From Anaerobiospirillum succiniciproducens DSM 6400 (GTDB lineage: Bacteria > Pseudomonadota > Gammaproteobacteria > Enterobacterales > Succinivibrionaceae), in contig NZ_AXWV01000016.1 in assembly GCF_000482845.1 (NCBI RefSeq), forward strand, positions 24,257 through 88,256: a stretch of 64,000 nt of DNA. The letters run 5' to 3'. The translations under genes and the position numbers were made by a program. This document shows, piece after piece, positions 48,342 to 57,702 of this stretch (positions are counted from its first letter, which is position 1; each line of letters starts with the position of its first letter). Below the pieces are notes generated by a model that worked only from the letters and a program-made list of their open reading frames with translations, made no database searches and was not told the origin of the DNA.

Positions 48342-49829
48342 TTACATGGTGACGCCATCTTTCCAAATGACGATCTCGTGATAGCCCATCTTTTCAGACT
48401 TGGTCATTTTTCCTGAGGCAACTTCGATTACATAATCAAGGAGCTCATCAGTGAGGGTCTTAAAGTCTTTACCCTCAACAATAGAGCCTGCATTAAAATC
48501 AATCCAAGCGCCTTTCTTTTGATAAAGCTCGCTATTAGTAGAGATCTTTACTGTTGGCACAGCTGTGGCAAATGGAGTACCACGACCTGTTGAGAACAGC
48601 ACTAAATGACAGCCTGCTGCAGCTAAGGCAGTTGAGGCTACACCATCATTGCCAGGAGCCTCGAGTAAGTTAAGTCCATTAGAGCTGAGCATTTGGCCAT
48701 AGCAAAGTACATCTGAAACACAGGCACTACCGCCCTTTTGTACACAGCCTAAAGACTTATCTTCTAAGGTAGTAATACCACCTGCCTTGTTACCTGGGCT
48801 TGGGTTTTCAGATACTACCTGTCCATGTGAGATAAAGTAATTCTTAAAGTTGTTGATGAGGTTAACGCACTTTTCAAAGGTGGCATTATCCTTAGCTCGA
48901 TTCATGAGTAGCTGTTCAGCACCAAACATCTCAGGCACCTCAGTCATTACTGAAGTTCCTCCTGCACCAACAACTACATCGCTAAGTCTTCCGATAAGCG
49001 GATTAGCGGTAATACCTGACAAGCCATCTGAACCACCGCACTTAAGACCAATACGCAGACGAGATAAAGGTACGCTCTGACGCTGACACTTAGCTGCTTT
49101 ATTAATAAGCTCATCAATGAGCTGATAGCCATCGTCAATCTCATCATCTGAGTCTTGAGTATTTAAAAAGACGATGCGGTCATCTTCGAGATCTAAATAC
49201 TCTTTGAAAACATTGATATTGTTATTTTCACAGCCCAGACCTAAAACGAGGACTCCACCGCAGTTACCATGCTTAGATAATGAGGCAAGTACGCGTTGTG
49301 TACTCTCTTGATCCTCTCCCATCTGTGAACAGCCGTATGGATGGGTAAGCGCCAGAGCGCCATCAACATTATCAATGTTGAGCTCTTTAATACGGTCGTT
49401 GGCATACTTCTCGAGTACGCGTGCAATGTTATTTACGCAAAATACTGTTGGAATGATGAAGATTTCATTACGAATACCTACATCACCATTGCTACGCACA
49501 TAGCCTTCAAAGGTACGTTCTACATGAGGAAGCTTAGCCTCCTCTACCTTGTCAAAACTATAGTCCTTAACGCCATCTAAAGCTGTCTTTAAATTGTGGC
49601 TATGAATGTGGGAGCCTTGTGGTATATCAACTTTTGCGTTACCGATAGAGTAGCCATACTTGATGATAGGCTCGCCTGCCTTGATATTGTCTAAAGCAAA
49701 CTTATGACCGCGAGTAATGTCATCGCACAGAATAACTTTACGATCAGATAAAACAATCTCTTGACCAGCAGTTAAATCCTGCAGAGCCACTGCCACATTA
49801 TCACGATCATTGATTACCAGAGCATTCAT
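48342..49829 (-). CDS. uxaA: Altronate dehydratase
   Basis: UxaA dehydrates D-altronate to 2-keto-3-deoxygluconate in galacturonate breakdown. The 495-residue product has the two-part family layout: an N-terminal SAF-like domain (VALQDLTAGQEI, ITRGHKFALDNIKAGEPIIKYG) and a large C-terminal catalytic domain with YVRSNGDVGIRNEIFIIPTVFCVN, HPYGCSQMGED, LGLGCENNNIN, LKCGGSDGLSGITANP, TEVPEMFGAE and FSTGRGTPF. Cysteines in these motifs are the likely Fe ligands. ATG 49829 is chosen, with GAGG eight bases upstream. With uxaB at the far end of this region it supplies two consecutive steps of the galacturonate route. Confidence 0.94.
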   Translation of the reverse strand: MNALVINDRDNVAVALQDLTAGQEIVLSDRKVILCDDITRGHKFALDNIKAGEPIIKYGYSIGNAKVDIPQGSHIHSHNLKTALDGVKDYSFDKVEEAKLPHVERTFEGYVRSNGDVGIRNEIFIIPTVFCVNNIARVLEKYANDRIKELNIDNVDGALALTHPYGCSQMGEDQESTQRVLASLSKHGNCGGVLVLGLGCENNNINVFKEYLDLEDDRIVFLNTQDSDDEIDDGYQLIDELINKAAKCQRQSVPLSRLRIGLKCGGSDGLSGITANPLIGRLSDVVVGAGGTSVMTEVPEMFGAEQLLMNRAKDNATFEKCVNLINNFKNYFISHGQVVSENPSPGNKAGGITTLEDKSLGCVQKGGSACVSDVLCYGQMLSSNGLNLLEAPGNDGVASTALAAAGCHLVLFSTGRGTPFATAVPTVKISTNSELYQKKGAWIDFNAGSIVEGKDFKTLTDELLDYVIEVASGKMTKSEKMGYHEIVIWKDGVTM

Positions 49830-50021
49830 TAGCAATACCTCATTGAGGGTCTTTCAAATACCTAAGTATTCAAAGTGCCTACATCTATCCTAAGGTCAAC
49901 GCATCACAACCCAAGCACCTTTTGCAATAACCAATAGCTAGCAGCAAAAGTAACAGCGGCTTGTCATGCATGATAAATAAAAGCTCTTAGGTCCCAACCT
50001 AGCAAAATAGCCAAGCGCGTA

Positions 50022-50095
50022 CATGCATAAACTCATGGGCAAATACATGACTAGCTTATGGGCGAGTACATGACTAAGCTCATGGGCAGTAAGCG
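50022..50095. repeat. Imperfect tandem repeat, about 23 bp x 3
   Basis: Copies resembling CTAGCTTATGGGCGAGTACATGA lie upstream of uxaA. They are head-to-tail and non-coding. Confidence 0.7.
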
Positions 50096-50570
50096 CCAAT
50101 TCATTGCAATGCATTACAGCTAAAAAGTTCAGCTCAAGCGTTTTTATGTAAGCGCGATTAACGCTTGAGCCAAACCTTACCTCTTGTAGCCAGATGGCTA
50201 CTTCCTTATGTATGTTTGCTGTTGTAATGCACTATAGATGCGATGTATATGCACTATAGGCTTAAAGAACTTTTATCTAACCTACTAGTATGGAAGTATA
50301 CAATATTTATTTTTTGCCTGATTATGCTCTATCCATCGATGGTGCAATTTACACAATCAAGATACTAGTTTTTTAACCTCCATCACAATTTTCGGCTGTA
50401 AAAAATCAGCTCTCTAAGACGCGCTCCCTTGATACTGCCTTAAATAAAATCCATCAACTGAAATTGACGTAATCCACTGCATGAATGTGATTCATACGCG
50501 ATTTTGAGTTAACAATTTTTGTCAGTAGCTGTCATGCTGCTATGCTTTGTCACTACAATGAAACCACCGT

Positions 50571-50663
50571 TTGCTCAAACAATATGCAAGCATCCTGTGC
50601 TCAAACAATATGCAAGCATCCTTTGCTCTAACTATATGCAACCACCATTTGCTAAAACTATGA
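50571..50663 (+). repeat. 26-bp tandem repeat x 3.5 just before a small ORF
   Basis: Units start at 50571, 50597 and 50623 (TTGCTCAAACAATATGCAAG + CATCCT); a partial copy at 50649 runs into the ribosome-binding site of the small ORF at 50677. Confidence 0.85.
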
Positions 50664-50676
50664 GGAAGTAACGATC

Positions 50677-50850
50677 ATGATGTCCTATATCATCTCAAAG
50701 GTATCTCAGAACACTAGCGGTAACAGCAAGTACGTCGATCGTGCTGATGCTATTGAGCGTTTCTTACAGCAAAAGCGCGATGCCAAGGCTGCCCAAAGAG
50801 CACAAGCAAGCAATAGTAATAAAGAAACCACAAATAAGACTGACAAATAG
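50677..50850 (+). CDS. Small ORF, 57 residues, unknown function
   Basis: ATG-ATG start preceded by GAGGAAG at suitable distance (50663-50669), ending at TAG 50848-50850. The predicted protein starts MMSYIISKVSQNTSGN and contains an amphipathic, charged stretch YVDRADAIERFLQQKRDAK that looks helical, then a Ser/Asn/Thr/Lys-rich tail. Amino acid composition and codon use resemble the neighbouring genes. It is on the opposite strand to uxaA and the GH31 gene on its two sides. I recognise no family. The good ribosome-binding site and sensible composition suggest a real gene. Confidence 0.6.
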   Translation: MMSYIISKVSQNTSGNSKYVDRADAIERFLQQKRDAKAAQRAQASNSNKETTNKTDK

Positions 50851-50993
50851 ACATCCATCTAACAATGCAAAAGCAGTTTGGGATCTAAGCTTTAAGTTTA
50901 CAAGCTCCACTTCTACTTAATGTTGAGCCTTTTCAAATATGGCAGCGCCCGCCCATGTTGTGGATGATCCATAAACGGATCAAAACCTTAGAT

Positions 50994-51061
50994 CAAAAAA
51001 AGCCGCCTAAAAAGCATCTATTCATGCGCAATAGCATCAATAGACACCTCTTAGACGACTT
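50994..51061 (-). terminator. Terminator of the GH31-TRAP transcription unit
   Basis: On the minus strand AAGTCGTCTAA (51061-51051) pairs over 11 positions, including G-U pairs, with TTAGGCGGCTT (51010-51000), followed by TTTTTT. Confidence 0.6.
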
Positions 51062-51077
51062 TGTATGGTTTGAGGTA

Positions 51078-51193
51078 TTTGCTATGTGAACTGTTATTAG
51101 CCGTTCTTTGCTATGTGAACTGTTATTAGCCGTTCTTTGCTATGTGAACTGGTATTAGCCGTTCTTTGCTATGTAAGCTGAGCTTTAGCCGTT
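51078..51193. repeat. 29-bp tandem repeat x 4 overlapping the end of a GH31 gene
   Basis: Units start at 51078, 51107, 51136 and 51165. The first three are nearly identical (TTTGCTATGTGAACTGTTAT + TAGCCGTTC). The fourth, diverged copy contains the stop codon and last two codons of the GH31 gene that ends at 51185. Confidence 0.9.
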
Positions 51194-53863
51194 GTTTTCC
51201 ATACCAATAAGATCAAAGTTCTTGGTAGAAACAATAACAGAGTAGTCATCTGACTTAGCACGGTCGCACTTGATTTGAATGGTGCGACTTGACAGGTTGT
51301 AATACCAACCACTCTCGGCTTTATCAAACTCATCAGGCACTAAATAACGCTTGAGCTGCACACCTGCACAGCTTACGAATAAAGCACCCTTAAATGGAGA
51401 TAGCACAGTAAGATTTAACTTTTGGTAAGAGTGCTCATATGATCCAGTCTTCTTAAAGTTAATCTCCATGACTTCACCAGTGCTGACACTAATGCGAGTA
51501 TTAGCATAGACACCTTTTTCAAAGTCTTTGGTGTGTCCATCGTCTTCGTAGTAATCAAAGTAGAAAGTACCTTGATTATGCTCACTTTGATATTTTAATA
51601 ACTGCTCAGCACTTGTAAGTCCTGTTGCTGCAGCAGTTAAAGGCTTAGTTGCTGCAACAGTGATATCTAAGGTCTTAACTTTGTCAAAGACAATGCGCTT
51701 AATGTCTTTGCTTGCAATTAAGATTGCCTCGTCCTTTAAGAACATAGGAATAGAATCATCATCTACCTCATAGTAGATAGTCTGACCACCCTCATAGGCC
51801 TTGTAATTGTCATTCATGTCATACCAAGTATGACCTGATGGTAAGTAAATTGGACGCTGTCTCTGGCCTTTTTCAAGAACATTGGCCACTAATACATATG
51901 GTCCAAACATGAAAGTGAGGTTACGATCATTTAGCGCTTGTAAATCATGCTCAAACTCATAGAACAGAGGACGCAATACTGGCTCACCAGTTAAATTTGC
52001 CTGACGCATTAAGGAGTACAAGTAGATTAAGTAAAAATAGCGTAAAGCATAAGCTTGCTTAATCTGAGGCAAGTACTCACCATACATCCAAGGTTGAGTT
52101 ACAGTATTGTCATTGTTAGCTGAGTTCATGGTAAAGCGTGGCTGGAAAATGCCATTTTGAATCCAGCGCAGCAGTAACTCACCTTCAGGAGCAGGTCCGG
52201 CAAAGCCACCAATATCACTGCCTGTGTTAGCAACACCGCTTAAGCCCATGCCTAAGATGGTTGCTACATTAAACTTCAAGGTACGCCAATCGGTAAGGTT
52301 GTCACCACCCCATACCTGAGCATAACGCTGAATACCAGAATAACCAGCACGGTTGATGATGTAAGGACGCTCATTTGGATAGACATTGGCAATGGCCTGC
52401 TTGCCTGTATAAGCCATCATTAATGACTGAATTGGCTTGTATTCAGCCATAGTGCCGCCACGACCCTCTGCGCATACATAAGCATTGCGATCTTCAACAC
52501 CGTCAAATTCGTTATTGTCGTTCCATACGGTCTTGGTGCCCATCTTGAGGATGTTTTCCTCAAGTAAATGTGACCATGCATTACGGCCTTTTGGTCCAGT
52601 AAAATCGACAAAATAGCCAGGGCCACCCCACCAGCGACCAATGTAGTTCTTATCAACAGCTAAATTGCTTGCAACATCTTCAGAGCAGCATAAGGTTCCG
52701 TCAATGGCTACATTATGGTCAAACTTTGGCTGTCTATCTTTGTCTGCAGCTACCTTCACTAAAGCATCGGCATCAATGTAGTACTGCTTATATGGATGTC
52801 CCATCAATACGCCAGGCTTTAAATTTGGGATAACGTTGATTCCTTTGCTATTTAAGGTAGCAAAAAAAGCCTTTGGATCAGGGAAACGGATATGGTTCCA
52901 GTTGAAGGTGTATCTAAGCTTGTCTTTTTCACCTGCACTATAACCACTTGCTAGCCAGAAATTATCTATGTACAGATCTTCATCTAAGTGCTTGTCTACT
53001 ACCTTGTAAATCTCCTCATCACAATGACTATCAAGCTCTGCATAGTACATAGTTGATGAAGTAAAGCCCAATGACTGCATAGTAGGCATAGTGGTAGTAC
53101 CAGTTAAATATGTATAACGCTCTACTACCTGCTTAATGCTTGGACCATTGATTAAGAAAAGATCGATATCACCGCCATCAACTTGATAGTAGCAATAAGG
53201 ATCCCAATAGCCACTGCGCTCATTGCCCATGTCAAAGACACAGTCATGGCTATTGTTATAGAACAAGCCCACATATGACTTAGTTAACTCATTGACGCGT
53301 AAATAGAAAGGAATGTGCTTGTAAAGTGGCTCACCAAACTCTGGATCATGGCCAATAGCGTCTTTTGGACAAGTACGCATATGGCTGCCCTTCTTGTCTA
53401 AGTGGCCAGTTTTCTCGCCAAAACCAAAGAAGTGATCATACTTTGGATCAATTGCACTGTAGTGGAAGAGACGACCTAAATGATCTTGCTCATAAGCACG
53501 CTCTTTAAGATCAGAGTAAACAACCTTATTGCTCTGCTTATCGAGCATAGAGAAAGAAAGTGGATGTTTATTGAGAATAAGCTTAATAGACTTAGTTTCA
53601 AACTCAATGCTCTTATCTAAAACTGCAGGCTCTACTTTTACAGCCTCAATACGCTTACGCTCATCTTTAAACAGCTCATCAAGATCATCATCCCATGCTG
53701 TGGTAACTAAAGCATAGGAGTGCTCTTCAAAACGGCCATCAAAACTTACGCGAATACGGACAATATCATCAGTTAAGAAGACAAGCTTAATCAAAGCTTC
53801 TTTGCAAGCAACCACAAAGCCATTGTCAGTTGCATATAAGCGCTCAAAATCTTTAACAATCAT
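51185..53863 (-). CDS. Glycoside hydrolase family 31 enzyme A
   Basis: A retaining alpha-glycosidase of the GH31 family, 892 residues, no signal peptide, so cytoplasmic. The catalytic barrel has the nucleophile motif TVWNDNNEFD (near 443-452; the Asp after WN is the expected nucleophile) and the acid/base motif WGGDNLTDW (near 519), with RPYIINRAGYSGIQRYAQ and GVANTGSDIGGF between and after. The N-terminal beta domain (IVRIRVSFDGRFEEHSYALVTTAW) and C-terminal beta domains (FDYYEDDGHTKDF) are present. WNDNNE instead of the common WxDMNE places it in a bacterial subgroup, but substrate (glucoside, galactoside, xyloside or uronide) cannot be read directly. ATG 53863 is preceded by GGTGA. It lies downstream of the TRAP transporter. 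Confidence 0.92.
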   Translation of the reverse strand: MIVKDFERLYATDNGFVVACKEALIKLVFLTDDIVRIRVSFDGRFEEHSYALVTTAWDDDLDELFKDERKRIEAVKVEPAVLDKSIEFETKSIKLILNKHPLSFSMLDKQSNKVVYSDLKERAYEQDHLGRLFHYSAIDPKYDHFFGFGEKTGHLDKKGSHMRTCPKDAIGHDPEFGEPLYKHIPFYLRVNELTKSYVGLFYNNSHDCVFDMGNERSGYWDPYCYYQVDGGDIDLFLINGPSIKQVVERYTYLTGTTTMPTMQSLGFTSSTMYYAELDSHCDEEIYKVVDKHLDEDLYIDNFWLASGYSAGEKDKLRYTFNWNHIRFPDPKAFFATLNSKGINVIPNLKPGVLMGHPYKQYYIDADALVKVAADKDRQPKFDHNVAIDGTLCCSEDVASNLAVDKNYIGRWWGGPGYFVDFTGPKGRNAWSHLLEENILKMGTKTVWNDNNEFDGVEDRNAYVCAEGRGGTMAEYKPIQSLMMAYTGKQAIANVYPNERPYIINRAGYSGIQRYAQVWGGDNLTDWRTLKFNVATILGMGLSGVANTGSDIGGFAGPAPEGELLLRWIQNGIFQPRFTMNSANNDNTVTQPWMYGEYLPQIKQAYALRYFYLIYLYSLMRQANLTGEPVLRPLFYEFEHDLQALNDRNLTFMFGPYVLVANVLEKGQRQRPIYLPSGHTWYDMNDNYKAYEGGQTIYYEVDDDSIPMFLKDEAILIASKDIKRIVFDKVKTLDITVAATKPLTAAATGLTSAEQLLKYQSEHNQGTFYFDYYEDDGHTKDFEKGVYANTRISVSTGEVMEINFKKTGSYEHSYQKLNLTVLSPFKGALFVSCAGVQLKRYLVPDEFDKAESGWYYNLSSRTIQIKCDRAKSDDYSVIVSTKNFDLIGMENNG

Positions 53864-54008
53864 GGTTTTCACCAAGTCTGACTAATATGAAACTAGTCCA
53901 AGAGCCTTGTTCATATTCTTGTATAGCTGCTGTGCTGTCACATGCTTAACAACTAAACGCTGTTGTAGCGCTTTTATTGCTGTTCTTTCTCTAGCGCAAC
54001 ACTCTTTA

Positions 54009-54122
54009 AGAGCTATCGGTCAGCTGCTTGCTGCTGAAAGTTTTAAAGAGCTATCGGTCAGCTGCTTGTTGCTTAAAGTTTTTAAGAGCTATCGGTCAGC
54101 TGCTTGATGCTTAAAGTCTTTA
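54009..54122. repeat. 38-bp tandem repeat x 3
   Basis: Exact 38-bp spacing, units starting at 54009, 54047 and 54085 with core AGAGCTATCGGTCAGCTGCT. It lies between dctM and GH31 enzyme A. Confidence 0.9.
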
Positions 54123-54260
54123 AATTAATTGCAAGAGCTTATTAACTCAAAGAACTTTATGTGAAGAAGTCGCTATATAAACAGGCAATAGATTGCCATG
54201 CAATAAACAAGAAACAAGTAAGGAATGGATCTAGTTTTTTCAATGAATGCTTTTATGAAA

Positions 54261-54303
54261 GAAGGCGCTCTGTTGGAGATCAGTTATTCAATGGAGCGCC
54301 TTC
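54261..54303 (-). terminator. Partial terminator between the TRAP gene and GH31 enzyme A
   Basis: A 10-bp stem GAAGGCGCTC / GAGCGCCTTC, followed on the minus strand by only TTTC, lies 37 bp beyond the large TRAP subunit. It may reduce read-through into the GH31 gene. Confidence 0.55.
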
Positions 54304-54339
54304 ACTATTTTGTTATTTAATTAGCGTTTAGATCTTTAT

Positions 54340-55641
54340 TTACATGAGCCCCATCATCTTAGGAATGAACAGTGACACATCTGGCACAAAAGTGATTAAG
54401 AGCAATATTGCGATTAACACCATGAAGTATGGCACTAACATGGCGCTAACACGTTCAATTGACATCTTGGTAATACCACAGCCAACGAACAGTACAGAGC
54501 CTACTGGAGGAGTCATAGAGCCTAAGCACATGTTAAAGATCAGCATGACACCAAAGTGCACTGGATCCATACCAAGTGAAGTGCAAATTGGTAAGAAGAT
54601 CGGAGTAAAGATTAAGATCGCTGGTGTAATGTCCAAGAACATACCAATGACCAGAAGAATGATGTTAATAAGTAAGAAAATTACATACTTATTATCACTA
54701 AAGCTCATCAGTGCATCTGCAATGGCACTTGGAATGCCAGAGAAAGCCATCACCCATGACATAGCTGAAGAAGCTGAGATCAAGAATAAGATGATGCCAG
54801 ATACGCAAGCGCTATCTACTAAGATCTTGGTCAATGACTTGAGAGTAACTGAGCGGTAAATAAAAGAGAGCGCTAAACAGTAGACTACGCATACACCAGC
54901 GCCTTCAGTTGCAGTAAAGACACCAGAGACAATACCGCCAATTACGATGACAATTAAGGCAAAGCTTGGCAGAGCATCTAAAGTAACTTTTAAAGCTACC
55001 TTAGCTGGAACAATACCTGTGGTTGGGTACTTCTTAGAGCGTGCATACAGATAGGCTACCAGCATAACGCCAAGACCCATTAAGATACCTGGCACATAGC
55101 CTGCCATAAACAGAGCTGAGATTGATACGCCACCAACTACAGTTGAGTACACGATGAAAGCTGAGGTTGGAGGAATTAACAGACCTGTTGGAGCTGAGGC
55201 AATATTTACGGCAGTGGCAAAAGCCATGTCGTACTTCTCTTCTTTTTGAATAGGAGCAATAGAGCCGCCCATAGCTGAAGCTGCAGCTACAGCAGAACCA
55301 GCAAGAGAACCAAAGAGCATATTGCCAAGCACGTTAGTCTGAGCAAGAGAGCCAGGAATAAAGCCGCAGAACAGTTTGGCAAAGTTAATCATGCGACGTG
55401 CAATACCGCCATTGTTCATGATATTGCCAGCCAAAATGAACAGAGGTACAGCAAGCAAGGAGAAGCTTTCTACACCAGAATTCATCTTTTGCATGATGAT
55501 GAAGCTTAGCTGATCCCAACCTAAAGTGGATAAGCCTGTAACTACTGATGCTAAGACAATACTGACACTAACTGGTACGCTCAGAGCAAGTAGTATGAAG
55601 AACATGCAGAATAATATAACTGCCGTTAATGCAATAGACAT
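54340..55641 (-). CDS. TRAP transporter large membrane subunit (DctM type)
   Basis: The 12-segment channel subunit of a tripartite ATP-independent periplasmic transporter, which uses the sodium or proton gradient. The 433-residue length is typical. Family segments visible: SFSLLAVPLFILAGNIMNNGGIARR, GSLAGSAVAAASAMG, PTGLLIPPTSAFIVYS, GVFTATEGAGVCVVY, DITPAILIFTPIFLPI and NMCLGSMTPPVGSVLFVGCG. It overlaps the Q subunit by one base (TAATG), so the two are translationally coupled. Confidence 0.94.
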   Translation of the reverse strand: MSIALTAVILFCMFFILLALSVPVSVSIVLASVVTGLSTLGWDQLSFIIMQKMNSGVESFSLLAVPLFILAGNIMNNGGIARRMINFAKLFCGFIPGSLAQTNVLGNMLFGSLAGSAVAAASAMGGSIAPIQKEEKYDMAFATAVNIASAPTGLLIPPTSAFIVYSTVVGGVSISALFMAGYVPGILMGLGVMLVAYLYARSKKYPTTGIVPAKVALKVTLDALPSFALIVIVIGGIVSGVFTATEGAGVCVVYCLALSFIYRSVTLKSLTKILVDSACVSGIILFLISASSAMSWVMAFSGIPSAIADALMSFSDNKYVIFLLINIILLVIGMFLDITPAILIFTPIFLPICTSLGMDPVHFGVMLIFNMCLGSMTPPVGSVLFVGCGITKMSIERVSAMLVPYFMVLIAILLLITFVPDVSLFIPKMMGLM

Positions 55642-56162
55642 TACTTGTCCTCCTTAGTTTGAGTATCTTGTTTGTTAGAGAGGCTAACTCCGGTGACATC
55701 TTCGTAGATATTGATGATCTGAATGATCACAATGAACACGCCTGAAATTGGGGCCATGGAATACACTAAAGAACGTGGGAAGCCCAATAATGCTGAGTAC
55801 TCCATAGAAGCAGCAATGGCTAATTTGGTACCGCCAATAACTAAAATGGCCAGCGCAAACAATAAGATCACTACATCCACAGCAACCTTTAGACGCTTAA
55901 TATTGGACTCATCGAGCTTGTCACGCAGGAAAGTAAGTGCCATATGCTCTCTAGTTGAGAAGGCGTAGGCTGCACCGATAAAGCCAGTCCAGATAAGTGA
56001 ATAACGCACTAACTCTTCAGTAAATGATGCTGGGTCATTTAACACATAACGTGTAAACACCTGCCAAATAACCAAGAAGGTCATGAAGACCAATAACACA
56101 GTACATAAAGTAGACAAGACAAAATTGATAGCAGCCTTAGTCTTAACTAAAAATTGATACAT
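55641..56162 (-). CDS. TRAP transporter small membrane subunit (DctQ type)
   Basis: A 173-residue four-helix membrane protein with the DctQ hallmarks FMTFLVIWQVFTRYVLNDPASFTEELVRYSLIWTGFIGAAYA (N-terminal half, residues about 27-67) and REHMAL. It starts with ATG behind GGAGGCC, 13 bp after the P subunit gene, and is coupled to the M subunit. Confidence 0.92.
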   Translation of the reverse strand: MYQFLVKTKAAINFVLSTLCTVLLVFMTFLVIWQVFTRYVLNDPASFTEELVRYSLIWTGFIGAAYAFSTREHMALTFLRDKLDESNIKRLKVAVDVVILLFALAILVIGGTKLAIAASMEYSALLGFPRSLVYSMAPISGVFIVIIQIINIYEDVTGVSLSNKQDTQTKEDK

Positions 56163-56175
56163 GACTTAGGCCTCC

Positions 56176-57243
56176 TTAATTGACTGATGCAGCGTCACTT
56201 TTGGCATTTTGGCTGCGGATGGTGTCAATGAGATTAAGCATCTTTTCTACACCGGCGTACTCTTTTGAGTACTTAACCAACATATCTGCAGTTGCCTGTC
56301 TAAAAGCCTCTTTATCAATATCATTGATAAAAGTAACACCCATTTTGGCTTTAGCTTCAGCAATGGCATCTTCTACAGACTTATCCCAAATTCCCTGATG
56401 CATCACTGTAGAGTTACGAGCTGCCTCTACCATGATCTTTTGATCCTCAGGGCTGATGTTGTCCCATACCTTGGATGAAATTACTAAAGCATCTGGGATC
56501 ATGGCGTGCTGATCGGTTGAGTAAACCTTACAGATTTCACCATGCTTACCTAAGGTCAGAGCTGTTTCGTTGTTCTCAGTTCCATCAATCACACCAGTTT
56601 GTAAGGAGGTGAACACATCACCGTAAGCCATCGCAACTGGAGTACCACCCATGGCTGATACCATCTCGGTCTGTGATTTCATATCCTGAACACGAATCTT
56701 CATACCCTTTAAATCAGCAGGGGTACGAATTGGCTTATTTACAGTGTAAAAAGAACGAGAGCCAGAGGTGTAATAAGTTAGGGTAACAAAGCCCTTATCG
56801 TGGCTAGACTTAAAGAAGTCATACATCAGAGGATCATCCATGGTCTTGTAGAAGTCCTCAGTATCATTAAAGATGTATGGAAGACCAAAGGTATGATATG
56901 AATCATCATAGGTTGCTAGCATTGGAGAGGCGACCTTAGTCATGGAGATAACGCCTGCCATTACCTGCTCCATTTGCTCAAGCTCTGATCCTAATTGACC
57001 GTTAGCAAAGATTCTGACTTTGATACGACCATTGGTACGCTCATCTAGCTCTTTGGCAAACTCAGAAATAGCAATATGCACTGTATGTGTTTCAGATAAG
57101 CCATGAGCAAGAGTTAGGATCATTGGCCGTTCTGAAGTAGCTTCAGTTGATGTGCTAGCTGATTGCTCGGTACAACCGCCTAACGACACAGACAAAGCGA
57201 TTGCAGCAGTCGACAAGGACAGCGCATGCCATAGTTTTCTCAT
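56176..57243 (-). CDS. TRAP transporter substrate-binding lipoprotein (DctP type)
   Basis: The 355-residue solute receptor of the TRAP system. The N-terminus has a lipoprotein signal peptide ending in the lipobox LGGC (Cys near residue 24), so the receptor is anchored to a membrane, whereas most DctP proteins are free in the periplasm. The core family motif GMKIRVQDMKSQTEMVSAMGGTPVAMAYGDVFTSLQTGVIDGTENN contains the conserved Arg that in characterised members binds the ligand carboxylate. This supports an acidic substrate. Start ATG with GAGGATTGACTG upstream. It is first in the P-Q-M order. Confidence 0.93.
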   Translation of the reverse strand: MRKLWHALSLSTAAIALSVSLGGCTEQSASTSTEATSERPMILTLAHGLSETHTVHIAISEFAKELDERTNGRIKVRIFANGQLGSELEQMEQVMAGVISMTKVASPMLATYDDSYHTFGLPYIFNDTEDFYKTMDDPLMYDFFKSSHDKGFVTLTYYTSGSRSFYTVNKPIRTPADLKGMKIRVQDMKSQTEMVSAMGGTPVAMAYGDVFTSLQTGVIDGTENNETALTLGKHGEICKVYSTDQHAMIPDALVISSKVWDNISPEDQKIMVEAARNSTVMHQGIWDKSVEDAIAEAKAKMGVTFINDIDKEAFRQATADMLVKYSKEYAGVEKMLNLIDTIRSQNAKSDAASVN

Positions 57244-57394
57244 CAGTCAATCCTCATAAAAGCGTACAAAACTGAAAAACAAGGCCTTTGAGCCTCATTT
57301 ATCAGTTTGTACGACAAACACCACACGCTTTGTATTTCTAGGAAATTTTGGGCGTGCAAACTCCTTAAGCTCTCAGCTAAAGCCTTGAACCCAT

Positions 57395-57441
57395 GTTTGT
57401 TGATTACTCTTAGTTTGTTGATTACTCTTAGTTTGTTGATT
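57395..57441. repeat. 18-bp tandem repeat x 2.6
   Basis: TTTGTTGATTACTCTTAG occurs twice exactly, then a partial third copy TTTGTTGATTG. It lies between the P subunit gene and GH31 enzyme B. Confidence 0.9.
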
Positions 57442-57630
57442 GTTAATAAACTTCGTGGCAGCTTAGGCTTAAAGCCAGACTCCATTTGTAGGCATTGAAC
57501 ATATAAGCAAGAGCACCATCCCCCTTGATTTAAATACCCTTAGCTTTGGTTTACTGCATACAAGATGGTCTAAATAAATACGACTGAAACTAGCCTAAGC
57601 AGCAGAATAAAATTGCGGTTTTGGCCCACA

Positions 57631-57702
57631 ATTGGCTTTTACATGCCAATCATGTCAAACGGCTCGATTGGCTTTTACATGCCAATCATGTCAAACGGCT
57701 CG
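57631..57702. repeat. Perfect 36-bp tandem duplication of the end of GH31 enzyme B
   Basis: The segment 57667-57702, which encodes the last nine codons of GH31 enzyme B with its stop, is repeated without a single change at 57631-57666. The second copy is beyond the stop codon and not translated. Confidence 0.95.
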
